A stretch of 64,000 nt of DNA from Pelecanus crispus (Eukaryota > Chordata > Aves > Pelecaniformes > Pelecanidae): positions 15,206,202 through 15,270,201 of the forward strand of contig NC_134654.1 of the NCBI RefSeq assembly GCF_030463565.1, written 5' to 3'. Shown here piece after piece: positions 1 to 14,219 of the stretch. The translations under genes and the position numbers were made by a program. Positions within the stretch are counted from its first letter, which is position 1, and the number at the start of each line of letters is the position of its first letter. The notes beneath the pieces were generated by a model, which saw only the letters and a program-made list of their open reading frames with translations, did no database searches and was not told the origin of the DNA.

Positions 1-720
1 GCTTCTACCCATGCATCCTAACATAGTCTCCAGAGGAAAGACATTTAGTGACAGGGACCAAGTTTTTTAGTCACCCATGCCAAATGATTTGCCATATGAG
101 CAGTCAGAGACTGAAACTCTGAGACTACAGCAACATTCATTCCTTGCTCAGTTGAAATGTAGCACTAGGGAATCCTCATATTCCTTCAAAAATGTGCTTG
201 TCCACTCTAACAATAAAGTGGGGATGAACTCCTGGCTCTGATGTAGCCCAAGCAGACTTTGACACGAGCTGCATGTCACAGCAGTCACCCAGCAGTCAAG
301 AGCGGAAATCTATGGAAAGTGCCTGGTTTCAAATACTGAAAAAAATTTTGGAAGGAATCCATCCTATCTATGTCACAATTTTTTCTCTTTTCAGTGATGA
401 GAGTGGATTACTCTTCCCGAATTATGTTGAAGAGAAGGCATTTCACTGATTTCCCTCACTCTGTTGTTATTACCTTCCTGTGCCAGCCTTGGTGGATGAG
501 ATGTGGCACAGATTGTATTTCTAAGTAGTCTTTTTCAACTTAATAAAATTGTTGGAGGAAAAAAAAAAAAAGCATTGTTCCTCAGTGAGAAGAAATTTTA
601 CAGAAAAATCTGTGGTATCTATTTTTCACATAATTATGTCTGAAATGATTCAAAATCCTGTAATGTTCTTGATTTGACATAATGAGCTAAGAAAAACAAA
701 TCTCTGATGCTGCTCAACAG
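1..720 (+). other. Intron sequence of MYH copy C (mirror of gene A intron)
   Basis: This mirrors 25793-26512, which lies inside the gene A intron between the 204-nt and 126-nt coding exons. It ends with an acceptor (AACAG before 721). The upstream 204-nt exon would lie about 200 bases beyond the window start if the inverted repeat continues. I see no coding sequence here. Confidence 0.8.
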
Positions 721-2471
<1,751 letters not shown>

Positions 2472-2582
2472 ATGCCTCCAGTGGTGTGATGTGGAAGAGA
2501 ATTACACAAAATGTGAAATTCTATCACTTTGATTTTGTAATCACTGCTTAGTCCTTCATCAGTCTCTAGATAATGCCTAGAT

Positions 2583-2588
2583 AATAAA
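2583..2588 (+). terminator. Poly(A) signal AATAAA of MYH copy C
   Basis: AATAAA lies 111 nt after the TAA stop at 2469-2471, a normal 3' UTR length for a skeletal myosin heavy chain. It mirrors 23925-23930. Confidence 0.75.
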
Positions 2589-2599
2589 AATTGTAGACA

Positions 2600-5340
2600 T
2601 TTTCCCATGGAAATACTGAGAAGTTCACTTGTATTTTAATCGTTATCCTGAATTCTTATATGGTTTACATTTTTCCTTACTTATTTAAATTCATTTCATT
2701 AAGAATCTTGCTTCAGGTTATTTTCAAAGTGTTTCAGCCGCTGTTGAAGTGGTCTACTCAGATATCCTGCTTCATTCTCACCATGGAATTTCATCTAAAG
2801 ACTTCCTTAAGGAAGAAATTCATCATTTCTTTGCAACAGAATGTAATTATCACTTATAACTTCTGCTTTAGGAATACAATAGATTTTAACTCAAAGGTCC
2901 TGTCCAAAGAATAAGAATTTATTGCATCTTCCAGTAAGCCAGTCTAATCATTGATTATTCTATTAAATCATGTGTCTTATTTGCAAGAAGATCTTTTTTC
3001 AGGTTAAACTTCTTCAGTCCATCAAGCCACTTTGAAACATAGATTAGAGGACATTTAAACCTAAAATGAGATCTACTTTTAACTGCCATTCATGAAAGTG
3101 ATGTGCAAACCAACATTTCAAGGGCAGCACAACTAGCTACCTGATATAGTCATTCATTGTTTATATTCTGTTTCCAAAAGTCCCCTGAATCTTCTAAGCT
3201 GGTCAGACAGCCACTTAGCTCCTGTGTAGTCTCCATGGTAATCCAGATAACTTTGCCTAGGTTGGCCTCACTCAAAATGTGTGTTTTCATTCTTTGTAGA
3301 TATCAGCATACATCAGAGAATCCATGGTCACCTCTTTGAAAACAAGGAGAAATAGGTGTCACTTTGTCATAATGTAATACTTAGAGCACTTGTCCTTCCA
3401 CAGTGTGAAGGGATTTGAATCACTGAGACTTTCTCAGTATTCTGTCATATTCCACCTGGAAATAAGATAATTGGGGAAGCAAAATCAACCATTCCTGTTG
3501 AAGATGCACTGCTATGCCTTCAGGAATAAAAAGTAATTATCTACAATGAAAAACATCAAAACAGTCTCTGTAGGATAATAGAGGAAATACTCATCTGGGA
3601 AAAGGATGACTGCATTTGATAGACCCATCAGCACTACTGAATGGCTGGCAATTCACTAGTGTTACATGGGCCTGTCCAACTCCTATTTTGATTGGTATGA
3701 TGAACCTGAAGACTTGTCAGAGTTCCCAAGTACCAAGAAAATTCAATTATCTTCATTTTAAGTTGGCCCATACCCTAAAACTTTCTTCCTCATCTCTCCC
3801 ATGTTCTTAGGTCTCATATTATCTTCTTCCTTTCATACCCCAGTGATAACTGGACAATGAGGTTGTGGTGCAATTTGCTGTATTATGAAGCAGTCCAGAG
3901 CAGGCAGTAGAGTTCTGTTTGTAGTTTCTTCATTTGGCTTCTGAGAGGAGTGATCTACCCCACAATGCATCTGCCATTTGGCATTGAGACAACACTTTCT
4001 TAGACCAATCTTACAGCCATTGTACTTCTCAGTGAACACAGGTTAGACTAAACAATACTGCAGGTCTCAGAATGGTTCCATTCCAAATGGTTTGCCAGTC
4101 ATTCGTAACCCTCCCATTTCCTCTTAAAAAATAGTTATTAAGCTTCTTAACCATGGAGTGGTTAGGAAAGGACAGAATTATCACTGGTGTTCAGTCTACC
4201 ACAGTCACTTCGGAATATGTTATATAAAGGTTGTATAACCTTTAGTTGTTTTCCACAGGCCTGATTCTTAATTTAAGACACATGAAAGACTGCTTTCAGT
4301 GACTGAGAACTATTCAGTAATTTTTCACTTTTGTTTTATGTTTAACGAGTATTATTCAAACCAAGACTGAAGATGGAAATACTAAATTTGTCACAGGCTT
4401 TCCAAGGTTGTGAGATACCTGTGTGAAACATTACATTTTAATGTATTTACTATATGCAATTTATGCATACTTATATATCTATGTGTGTAGATATACATAC
4501 ACATACATATATACATATATATACACACACACATACATACACACACACATAATATATAAAGTTTCCAAAGCTATTTTTTTAGCAACAATCCGGTAACATG
4601 AAGAGGTATGTTACTGTTTCATCACTGATAGGTAATCAAGGTCAAAAGTAGTCACTATTTTTAGCATTCAATTTCAAGGCTTTGATAAGCATTTTACAGC
4701 TTTATAGGGCAGCTTCCCCTGACTGCAGTCCTAGCTGAATGTCACCATATTTCCAAACCTGTTCCCAGAGTCACATGTCAGACACCTGAGAAATGAAGTC
4801 TGTGGGATTGATTGCCACCTGTGAAAAGTATTCCTACCAAGTTCCTTTCAGAGGAAGAAAAAAAATGACAAATCAGCAAGGAGCCTTTATACTATGTAGA
4901 AAGCCCCGTTTTCGTGTTTGTCACAGAAACAAAAGCAGCAGAAAACCTCCTTGCTCAGAAACACCCTTACTTGCCAAAGAACTATTTGCGCTTTTGGGGG
5001 CCCCACTTCCTACGTTTCATGATGGGGGTTTTTGTCTGCCTCTGACTCAAGTAGATCATGTTTTTCTTTCAGGGAGTGTGTGGACTTCTAACTAGATTGT
5101 GGTCCAAACCATTACTGTCCACAGATACAAGCTTTATAGATAGTAGCTACCTTCTTTGCAAATAGCTTTTCTTGCATTCCAGTGTAAAGACAGGATTTTG
5201 CTTTTACACAGGCTCTTTCCTATCTATTTTGCAGTGTATGCACAGGATGAAACCCTGGATTACAAATATGGGCTACAAAAGCCCTCCAAACTCTGGGATC
5301 TGTATCAGTTCATTATAGAAACCAAGATTGACAGGTCAAC
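2600..5340. other. Noncoding DNA downstream of MYH copy C
   Basis: No exon, RNA gene or known repeat is recognised apart from the CA/TA microsatellite at 4439-4560. Open frames are short (at most about 100 codons) and show no family resemblance. The mirror is 21173-23913. Confidence 0.6.
4439..4560. repeat. CA/TA microsatellite, left arm
   Basis: Alternating TA, ATAC and CA tracts, for example a run of ACACACACAC near 4523. The mirrored copy at 21953-22074 has the same length and interruptions, which is notable because such tracts normally change length fast. Confidence 0.85.
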
Positions 5341-6900
5341 CTAACAGGGTAGCTCAGCCATGAGAGGGAGTTTGTAAGCCCACTGGCAGCAGTAGATAAC
5401 ATTATTCCTGTGGGACAGACAACACCTCATCACCCATGGACATCAGCTGGTGTGGTCACAGGGCTATGCAATGCTGTGGCAAGTACAGCAAACCTCCTCT
5501 GACTGTGGAGTGCTGCAGGTCATATGTACACTTCAGCTGATTATTGCAGTCTGTCCTGTCTTGTTATTAAACTCCTTTCTAGGTCTGTCCTGGGTGAGGA
5601 TTCCCTACTCAGTGTGTATAGGGTATGAGTGCAGCACCTGGAGTCAGACCATGGGCTGGAGGGCCCATGTGTCTATGACGCAACAACTGGACTGAGTACC
5701 AATATGTAAGTGTATGTATTTGCTAGTGAAGATCAAGCCAGACCAGCTGGTGAGCAGGTGAGATGGCCTGGGAACAAAGGGTGAGTGGGTCTCCAAGGGC
5801 CAGCCCTGGGTATGAGACCACCTGTGTCTTGAGGGGCTATGGGACCAAGGGAGTCCCGGTCAGCTGCATGTGGGTGGGGAACAGTCTGTACCAGCAACTG
5901 GAGTTGGGCTGCAGCCTCAGGGATCTGTATATCCAGGTGCCAGCAACTGGGGAGGCTGCAATCCAGGGGCAGCTACTGGTCAGACCGAGTGTCTGAGCCC
6001 AGCTGCTGGAGGGATCCACCTTTTACACATGTATCTATATTCTTGCTAGTAGGCAGCCATCCTGCTCAGTCAGAGAGGGGGACCAGATGAGGCTGTTGGT
6101 GGTGTCTGTGTTTGTGTAAGCACTCAAGTGTCTGTTTGTGATCTGTAGGACCAGTCATGTAGATATGTATATATGTACATATATATAGATTTATATATGT
6201 ATAGATGTATTTATGTATATTAACACATATATGGGGCATATACTTTTGCTCTGTGTGTGTTTGTGTCTCCTGGGAATACATCTTAAACCTTGCTACAGGG
6301 GGCATGCACCAGGGGGCATGGATCTGGAGGCACGGAGCTGCGTCAACCTTGCATCTCTTGGGCTGTCAGACCCAGTATGGTGTATTTTCCTTTAACATAT
6401 GGCATAGTCGGCAGGAGCCAGCTGAGCTGTGAGTGTTCCCAAAATAGCAGATTCAATATTTCCAATATGGGGAGGGAACTGATCCTTTTGAAAATGTGTT
6501 CTATCTGTTACAATTATTTACCAAACCTTTGGAATACTGTGAGGGAAACTCCTGGACTAACCAGGGTGATTGACTGAGAAATACATACACAGTATTGTGT
6601 ATGTGAAGACTGGTGTGTAAATTGGCTTTGTGAGTAGAGTTGGTTTCTTTTGAAAAACTGTTAGCCACCATAAAGAGAGTCCTAACTATATTGACCATGG
6701 AGCAGGTAGAGGCTGGAAAGCTAAGGCCATGTTCTCTGCAAACCACTTGTTGGAAGTTGAGTTACAAAGAGGTATTGACAATTGCAAATGAGTGTCCTCA
6801 ACTTACAGAAGTTTCTAATTTTAGGAAGTCTGGTAATAGGGCTCCAGTTCAGGAACACTGTGGGCCTTTAGGAGGATGAAAGGTGCAAATTTCAGCCTCA
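5341..6900. other. Unidentified, possibly repeat-derived stretch, left arm
   Basis: This is more GC-rich than the DNA before it. It has a TTATTAAAC motif near 5562, internally repetitive phrases around 5880-6010 (CAGCAACTGG occurs twice) and a TA-rich microsatellite at about 6158-6240. It ends where the CR1 begins. The look suggests a decayed LTR or other repeat, but I do not recognise the family and see no clear terminal dinucleotides or target duplication. It is not a gene I can support. The mirror is 19613-21172. Confidence 0.35.
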
Positions 6901-6904
6901 CCTT

Positions 6905-8592
6905 CCTATTAATTCCTTCCTATTATTCCTCAGACTTTAATACTCAGACCTGTTATCCCCAGGGTATTCAGCCCCCTGAGCTGGAAGACAGGGGTGGGGA
7001 GCAGAATGAAGCCCCCATAATCCAAGAAGAAGCAGTTAACGACCTGCTACGCCACCTGGACACTCACAAGTCTATGGGGCTGGATGGGATCCACCCAACA
7101 GTACCGACGGAACTGGTGGAGGTGCCTCTCAAGCCACTCTCCATCATCTATCAGCAGTCCTGGTTAACAGGGGAGGTCCCTGATGACTGGAGGCTTGCCA
7201 ATGTGACGCCCATCTACAAGAAGGGCTGGAAGGAGGACCTGGGGAACTACAGGCCTGTCAACCTGACCTCGGTGCCAGGGAAAATTATGGAGTGGTTCAT
7301 TTTGAGTACACTCAACAGGCATGTGCAGGTCAACCAGGGGATCAGGCCCAGCCAGCATGTCTTCATGAAAGGCAGGTCCTGCTTGACCAACCTGATCTCC
7401 TTTTATGACCTGGTGACCCGCCTGGTAGACGATGGAAAGGCTGTGGATGTCATTTACCTGGACTTTAGCAAAGCTTTTGACACCGTTTCCCACAATATTC
7501 TCCTTGGGAAGCTGGCAGCTCATGGCTTGGACGGGCGTAGTCTTCGCTGAGTAAAAAACTGGTTGGGTGGCCGAGCCCAGAGAGTAGTGGTGAATGGAGT
7601 TAAGTCCAGGTGGCAGCCGGTCACGAGCGGTGTTCCCCAGGACTCTGTTTTGGGGCCAGCCTTGTTTAATATCCTTATCAACAATCTGGATGAGGGGATT
7701 GAGTGCACCCTCAGTAAGTTTGCAGACGACACCAAAATAGGTGGGAGTGTTGATCAGCTCGAGGGTAGGATGGCCCTGCAGAGGGATCTGGACAGGCTGG
7801 ATCGATGGGCCAAGGCCAGTTGTATGAGGTTCAACAAGGCCAAGTGTCGGGTCCTACACTTCGGTCACAACAAGCCCATGCAGCGCTACAGGCTTGGGGA
7901 AGAGTGGCTGGAAAGCTGCCTGGCGGAAAAGGACCTGGGGGTGTTGGTTGACAGCCGGCTGAACATGAGCCAACAGTGTGCCCAGGTGGCCAAGGCGGCC
8001 AACAGCATCCTGGCTTGTATCAGGAATAGTGTGGCCAGCAGGAACAGGGAAATGATCGACCCCCTGTACTCGGCACTGGTGAGACCGCACCTGGAATACT
8101 GTGTCCAGTTTTGGGCCCCTCAGTGCAAGAAGGACATTGAGGTGCTGGAGCGTGTCCAGAGAAGGGCGACAAAGCTGGTGAAGGGCAACAAAGCTGATTC
8201 TATGAGGAGCAGCTGAGGGAACTGGGATTGTTTAAGCCTGGAGAAGAGGTGGCTGAGGGGAGACCTTATAGCTCTCTACAACTACCTGAAAGGAGGTTGT
8301 AGTGAGGTGGGTGTTGGTCTCTTCTCCCAAGCAACTAGCGATAGGATGAGAGGAAATAGCCTCAAGCTGTGTCAGGGGAGGTTTCGATTGGACATTAGGA
8401 AAAATTTCTTCACGGAAAGAGTCTTCAAGCATTGGAACAGGCTGCCCAGAGAGGTGGTGGAGTCACCATCCCTGGAGGTGTTCAAAAGACATGTAGACAT
8501 GGCACTTTGAGACATGGTTTAGTGGGCATGGTGGTGTTGGGTTGATGGTTGGACTGATGATCTTAGAGATCCTTTCCAACCTTAATAATTCC
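6905..8592 (+). mobile_element. CR1 LINE, 5'-truncated, broken reverse transcriptase (left arm)
   Basis: The translated strand shows a CR1 reverse transcriptase: THKSMGLDGIHP, then DWRLANVTPIYKKG and NYRPVNLTSVPGK, YLDFSKAFDTVSH, the catalytic FADD box at about 7724-7735, and the C-terminal [18 protein letters not shown] block. The endonuclease and ORF1 are missing (5' truncation, as usual for CR1). An in-frame TGA at 7548-7550 replaces an expected Trp, and a frameshift region at about 8185-8240 splits the C-terminus, so the element cannot encode an active enzyme. Confidence 0.95.
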
Positions 8593-8657
8593 TAGTGTTT
8601 TTTACTTTCATTAAAAAATAATCCAGCCACCAAGCCAGGAAACATGACATTATTACT

Positions 8658-8766
8658 TGACCCTTAATTGGTTTAGTGGTGGACTTGGTAGTGTTAGGTT
8701 AATGGTTGGACTTGATGATCTTAAAGGTCTTTTCCAACCTAAACGATTCTATGATTCTACGATTCT
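8658..8766 (+). mobile_element. CR1 3'-end fragment at inner end of left arm
   Basis: A second CR1 3' terminus follows the first after about 65 bases. It has the typical TTAGTGGTGGACTTGGTAGT stretch, the hairpin-like end and the octamer tail (ATTCTATG/ATTCTACG). The inverted repeat stops inside this tail. Confidence 0.85.
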
Positions 8767-11700
8767 ATATTTTGTCCCTCAAACCTATTGTTCTGTCCCC
8801 AGCCATGGTTACGACAGATGTACAGGAAAGAATATAAGAACAGGGCAAACGTTTAGTGCTGCTTAGCCAAAATGCCCTCCCAGCCTGCAGAAGCTAATGG
8901 TTCAAGGAATCCCTGATCCTGATGTTATACATTTAGATTAAATAGTTGTTAATGGGTTTATTCTATGAAATTATTCAGTCATTTTTGTAATCCTGTAAAC
9001 ATTTAGCATTTACAACATCCTGTGTAAGTTAATTGCATGTATGAAGAGAAAATTTTATTTTTTCTCAGCCATCCATCTGTAAAATTAATTGGTGTTATCT
9101 GCAGTGAAACATTATTTCCTGTCTACTCCCTTTTTCCACCCATGCTTTTATACTCCTTAATAATTCCTAAATCAGAAGCGATCACATTGCTTTATTCACT
9201 ATTGCTGTCCCTCTCTAAGCCTTCCGTAGTTCATTCATCTCCTTTTGGGGTACATGTAGCTAGAACTGCATGCAGTATTCAAGCTGTGAGTACATCGTAT
9301 ATTTATACACTCATGTAATAATTTCTTTTTGTGCTCTATTCCTTTCCTAATAATGTAAAACAATTGATTTCCCTTTTTGAACCATTACCAAGCATAGAAG
9401 CTAATGTTTTCAGAAGAATAGTTATTGTATCTGTGTGTTCTCTTCTGAGTGGTGATGGTCATCTTAGAACCCATTTCTGTGTGTAAAAATGGGATTAATT
9501 TTTTCTCATGGGCATCATTTCACATTTATTATTATTAATTTAGTCTGCAGCTTTATCACTCAATTACAAGATAGTTACAATGAGAAAGCAAGGAATGAAA
9601 CTCTCCATCCTTTCTCTTGAAGCTGCTCTGATATGAAGAAAAAATTCAAAGTGTTCTGAGTTAGAACAAATATGAGAGACCAAGAGATAACCAGAACTCT
9701 GTAGGATCACCAGCAAGGAGGTGTCCATTTATGCTATTTAATCAGTGGTTGCTTGCTATAAAAAATACAAAGAGGCCTTTGAATAAGGTTTAGCATGTAG
9801 AGCTAAACAGATGGATTTCCTAATCAGTAGGTTAGGAAGTTATCCCTACTTTTCTGCTTGTGTCCCAAGTACTCCTGTAGATTTTTTTTTTTTCTGTTGG
9901 AGAGTAGAACTTCAGAAAGAGTGTTGAGAATGTTAATCCATTGCCACATGGGCCTATGCACATTCTGTGAGCTTGCTGAGAGCTATATGGGAATGACAAC
10001 TTGGGATCTGAATTTCTCAAGCAACAGTAAGAGTTGATTTCAGGTCTCTTGCAGCTTGGGTAAGTGTTCTTACCATTAGTTTATTTTGTACAGGAGATGA
10101 GGTGGCAAAGTAGATTTGTCATCATTACCTCATCTTTTCTTTATTTTAAAGGCAGAAGAAACATTTGTCTGAAAATGATTTAAAGTTTAGATGCCATGAA
10201 AACTTATCACCTCTTTATAAAATTGACCCAGGTCCCTATACGGAAAGAGATGGATTTTCAGATGCATTGTTGACATCGCTTCATGTTGGTTCGATCTAGG
10301 GAATGTCCTTGGTGCATTTACACAGTCCTCATTGGCTGTTTTTTTTGGATAATGTTGATGATGCCTACTATTTAGGTACACTTCATAGGAAGTAATGGCA
10401 TCAAAGAGGGTATATTGGATTCTGTTACAGAAAATGGACCTCAAGTCTGGCATTGCAACATGCAGTGTTGAGACATGTCCTATTTAGGCCTTTTCTCTTG
10501 CTTCTTGAGTCTTTTTTAGTATGTTTTTCAATGCTTTTATTACATTGTTTGTTTTTTTAAAATCAAAGTTGTTGCCAGTCTGTCACAGTCTGGCCTGAAG
10601 TGTGAGCACAGACGCTGCATGAAATGACAATGATAACTACTCAGATGTGGAGATAATATTACTGTGTTTTTCTTTGACCAATTGCTATGTATCAAAGATT
10701 CAAATTAGCTGTGCTGGTTGCAGCACTGAACTTGCATGCACTTTTTACCTTTTAGCAGTCTCAAGACCTGGACTTACATTTTGCACTAACATTTGAATTT
10801 CAATTACATGCATCTTTAGTTTAACCATAGGGATAATGGAACTATTACTCTTTGTTAGAGACTATCTTGTCTTTTATATCTGACTCATCTAATTCTTTTG
10901 TAATAAAAGTGATTTTGCATTTTTTCCTGGGTCTTTTTTTTTTTTTTATTAAAACTGTTTACGGTGAAGAACCAATCCTTTCCAAAAGCACACCCACCCA
11001 CTGGTGACCCTACACATACAGAATGATTTTGCCACCTGCCGATTAAGGAATTTTTAATCTGTGTAGTGTGTACTGGTCTGGTTTTGTGGTGTTCTAGCTT
11101 ACCAAAATACACAAATGAAAACCAGTAACACATCCGTGTGCTGTTAGTATTATTACTCTTAACAAGAAAGTATATAAACTCATAAATATCAACATAGTTT
11201 AAGCTCCCTTAAAAAGACAGTACAAATTGCTATATTTAGTTTGGCATATCAAGTATTCCAGTGTTTGTCTCAAATCAATATCAATGTGATTAGTCTGTTA
11301 TTTACAACACTATTATACATGTTACAAACATTTCTAATATTACAGAATTTTTAATTACTACCTGCCCTCTGGGGGTTCCCCAATATTTCAAGAATTGTTG
11401 AAAATCAGTATTAATGATGCTTTTGAAATATAGTGTCTGCTTGCCAGATTGTCAGAACAAGTTACTTCAGAAGAGGTGTGCAGAAAGAAAGAAGAAAATG
11501 ACTGGTATGGAATAACCTCCGCCTGAGGGATGACTAAGTAGACTTTGATTCTCCAGCTTGAAAAAGATTCAGTGGAGAAGGTAATATATCTATCTAAAAA
11601 ATCCTGAGTGTCATAGATGTATTCAATGTCTCTTTTATGTAAGAGCTATGCAACTGCAAATGAAAATAGCAGGATGATGGTTCAAAACAGATGAAAGATG

Positions 11701-13206
11701 TAATTCATTGCCAGAAGGCATAATGGATGGCACCTATGCAGGGCATCTGACTGCAAGAGTCAGTGAGAATGACTACCCCAAAGGAGGACCTCTAGAATGA
11801 AGGAGAAGCAGTGAGGATAGTCTTCCAGCATGGCTGGGAATTCCCAAGTTATTAGAGGAGGACTTGGGCTCATGAGAAACAAGGGACTGCAGGTGGGGCA
11901 GATGATGAGTTTCAGGAATGCTAGCAAACCATCTGCAGACTGTGCATATCTCTCCAGCCAAAAGGAACTAACTTTATAGGTGATGACAGTCCCAGATTCG
12001 TGATTGCTGCCAGCAGATACCAAGAACTTTTAACCAGAACCTCTCTTTTATTTTCACAAAAATTCATTCCCTTTTCTTCACAGGTAATGTTGTCTGACAC
12101 TGCATCCATCAGGAAACCCCAAATATCTGTAAAGCATCCCTATACCTCTGTACACCATTTATTATGCCTCTGGAATACTGAAAATAAAACATCATTGCTT
12201 CCACCAAACTACAATGGTGGACACAGGTCCATACCATCTTCAGGGCACATTGCATCTTCTCTGTCTTTGTCTCAGGTACAGTCTTCTCTGAAAACCTGCA
12301 TGAGGAGCAGGGAAACCAGAGGAGTCCCTCAAGGACCGAGAGAAGCCAGAGTGCAGAGGCATATGACCAAAATGGCCACAAGAGGGCCATTGTGATCTGG
12401 AGGCATTGTAGGCTACAGTGGCTGGAGAGTAGCACTGCAAAGTTCAGCAACTGAATAGCATGGGGTGTACACTCTGGTGTGGCCCCAGAAAATGGCTGGC
12501 AGTCCCGTTGTTCTTGTGACTCTTCTTGTGAGGGACTGTGTGATGGGACTGGTTTGCAGACCATAAGCAGGTTTTCCCAGCATTTCTCAATATTTCTTTG
12601 TGACCCAAGGTTAGACTCCTCCAGGTGCTGCAGGAACTCTAACCTGGTGATGCTGAGAGGATGAGGGAAGGGAATGTATGTTTTGGGGGTACCCACCTTG
12701 CACAGGACATTACAAAGTGAAAAAAAAATATTCAGGAGCAGTCTGAGGAGGAACATTCTCTCCTAGAAAAGACAGACAGATCCACAACTGCTGCTTCTTT
12801 TTGTTTTCCAGAGCATATAGTTGTCCTTTAAAGGGGCCTCTAAGCTCCTGGATATATGTGGATATCAGTGTTATTCCCAAAGGCAAGTGTCCCCTGTTGA
12901 TAACTATCCAATAGGCCTGCTTTCCTGCAATTGCAGGGCCATTACATTGAAAGAACAAGTGTATACAAAGACAAGGAAAGATTGTATGTGTGTCATTGAG
13001 CATGCTGACTTTCTGGGGCAGCCCAGTAAGGCACTGAGGACTTAAAAGACTCCGGGATCTCAATGTCTACCATGCTTCCGATTGTATGAGTGGGGGAATA
13101 ATGTCTTCTTTGGGCAAATGAAATATAAAAGATTTCTTATTTTGTGGCCAAGTAAAAATTTCCACTTTTAGTTAGATAAACTGAACCTTCAACTCAACAT
13201 TCAGTT
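8767..13206. other. Palindrome spacer, first half: no gene recognised
   Basis: Unique-looking AT-rich DNA with no mirrored partner. Open frames are short except for a 215-codon frame on the minus strand (12109-12756), whose translation is Cys-, Leu- and Ser-rich, has no family signature and no convincing splice context. I treat it as unproven. I see no RNA gene. Confidence 0.5.
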
Positions 13207-14219
13207 GGCGGCTGGTCATGAGCAGTGTTCCCCAGGACTCTGTTTTGGGGCCAGCCTTGTTTAATATCTTTATTGATGACCTAGATGAGGGGATTGAGTG
13301 CACCCTCGGTAAATTTGCAGATGACACCAAAATGGGTGGGAGTATCAATCTGCTCGAAGGTAGGATGGCCCTGCAGAGGGATCTGGACAGGCTGGATCGA
13401 TGGGCCAAGGCCAACTGTATGAGGTTTAACAAGGCCAAGTGCTGGGTCCTGCATAATCCCATGCAGCGCTACAGGCTTGGGGAAGAGTGGCTGGAAAGCT
13501 GCCTGGCGGAAAAGGACCTGGGGGTGCTGGTTGACAGCCGGCTGAACACGAGCCAGCAGTGTGCCCAGGTGGCCAAGGCGGCCAACAGTATCCTGGCTTG
13601 TATCAGGAATAGCGTGGCCAGCAGGAGCAGGGAGGTGATTGTCCCCCTGTACTCGGCGCTGGTGAGGCTGCACCTGGAATACTGTGTCCAGTTTTGGGCC
13701 CCTCAACACAAGAAGGACATTGAGGTGCTGGAGCATGCTCAGAGAAGGGCAACAAGGCTGGTGAAGGGTCTGGAGCACAGGCCTTATGAGGAGTGGCTGA
13801 GGGAACTGGGGTTGTTTAGCCTGGAGAAGAGGAGGCTGAGGGGAGACCTTATCGCTCTCTACAACTACCTGAAAGGAGGTTGTAGTGAGGTGGGTGTTAG
13901 GCTTTTCTCCCAAGTAGTTAGTGATAGGACAAGAGGAAATGGGCTCAAGCTGCGCCAGGGGAGGTTTAGGTTGGATATTAGGAGAAATTTCTTCATGGAA
14001 GGGGTAGTCAAGCATTGGAACAGGCTGCCCAGAGAGGTGGTGGAGTCACCATCCCTGGAAGTGTTCAAAAAAGGGCTAGATGTGGCACTTTGGGACATGG
14101 TTTAGTCTAGTCTACCCTTAATTTTTTTAGTGGTGGACTTGGTAATGTTAGGTTAATGGTTGGACTAGAAGATCTTAAAGGTCTTTTCCAACCTAAACGA
14201 TGCTATGATTCTATGATTC
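13207..14219 (+). mobile_element. CR1 LINE 3' third in palindrome spacer
   Basis: It starts within the reverse transcriptase just before the [12 protein letters not shown] block. It keeps the FADD box at about 13317-13328, then an open frame to 14105, and ends with the CR1 3' UTR and octamer tail (GATTCTATGATTC). Relative to the arm copy a few codons are deleted around 13450-13456 (the HFGHN block is shortened). It is a separate insertion from the one in the arms. Confidence 0.93.

Noticed and set aside
6876-8510. Reverse-transcriptase frames as host genes
   Set aside because: They are fragments of a CR1 LINE with an in-frame stop and a frameshift, and the same family occurs several times in the window.
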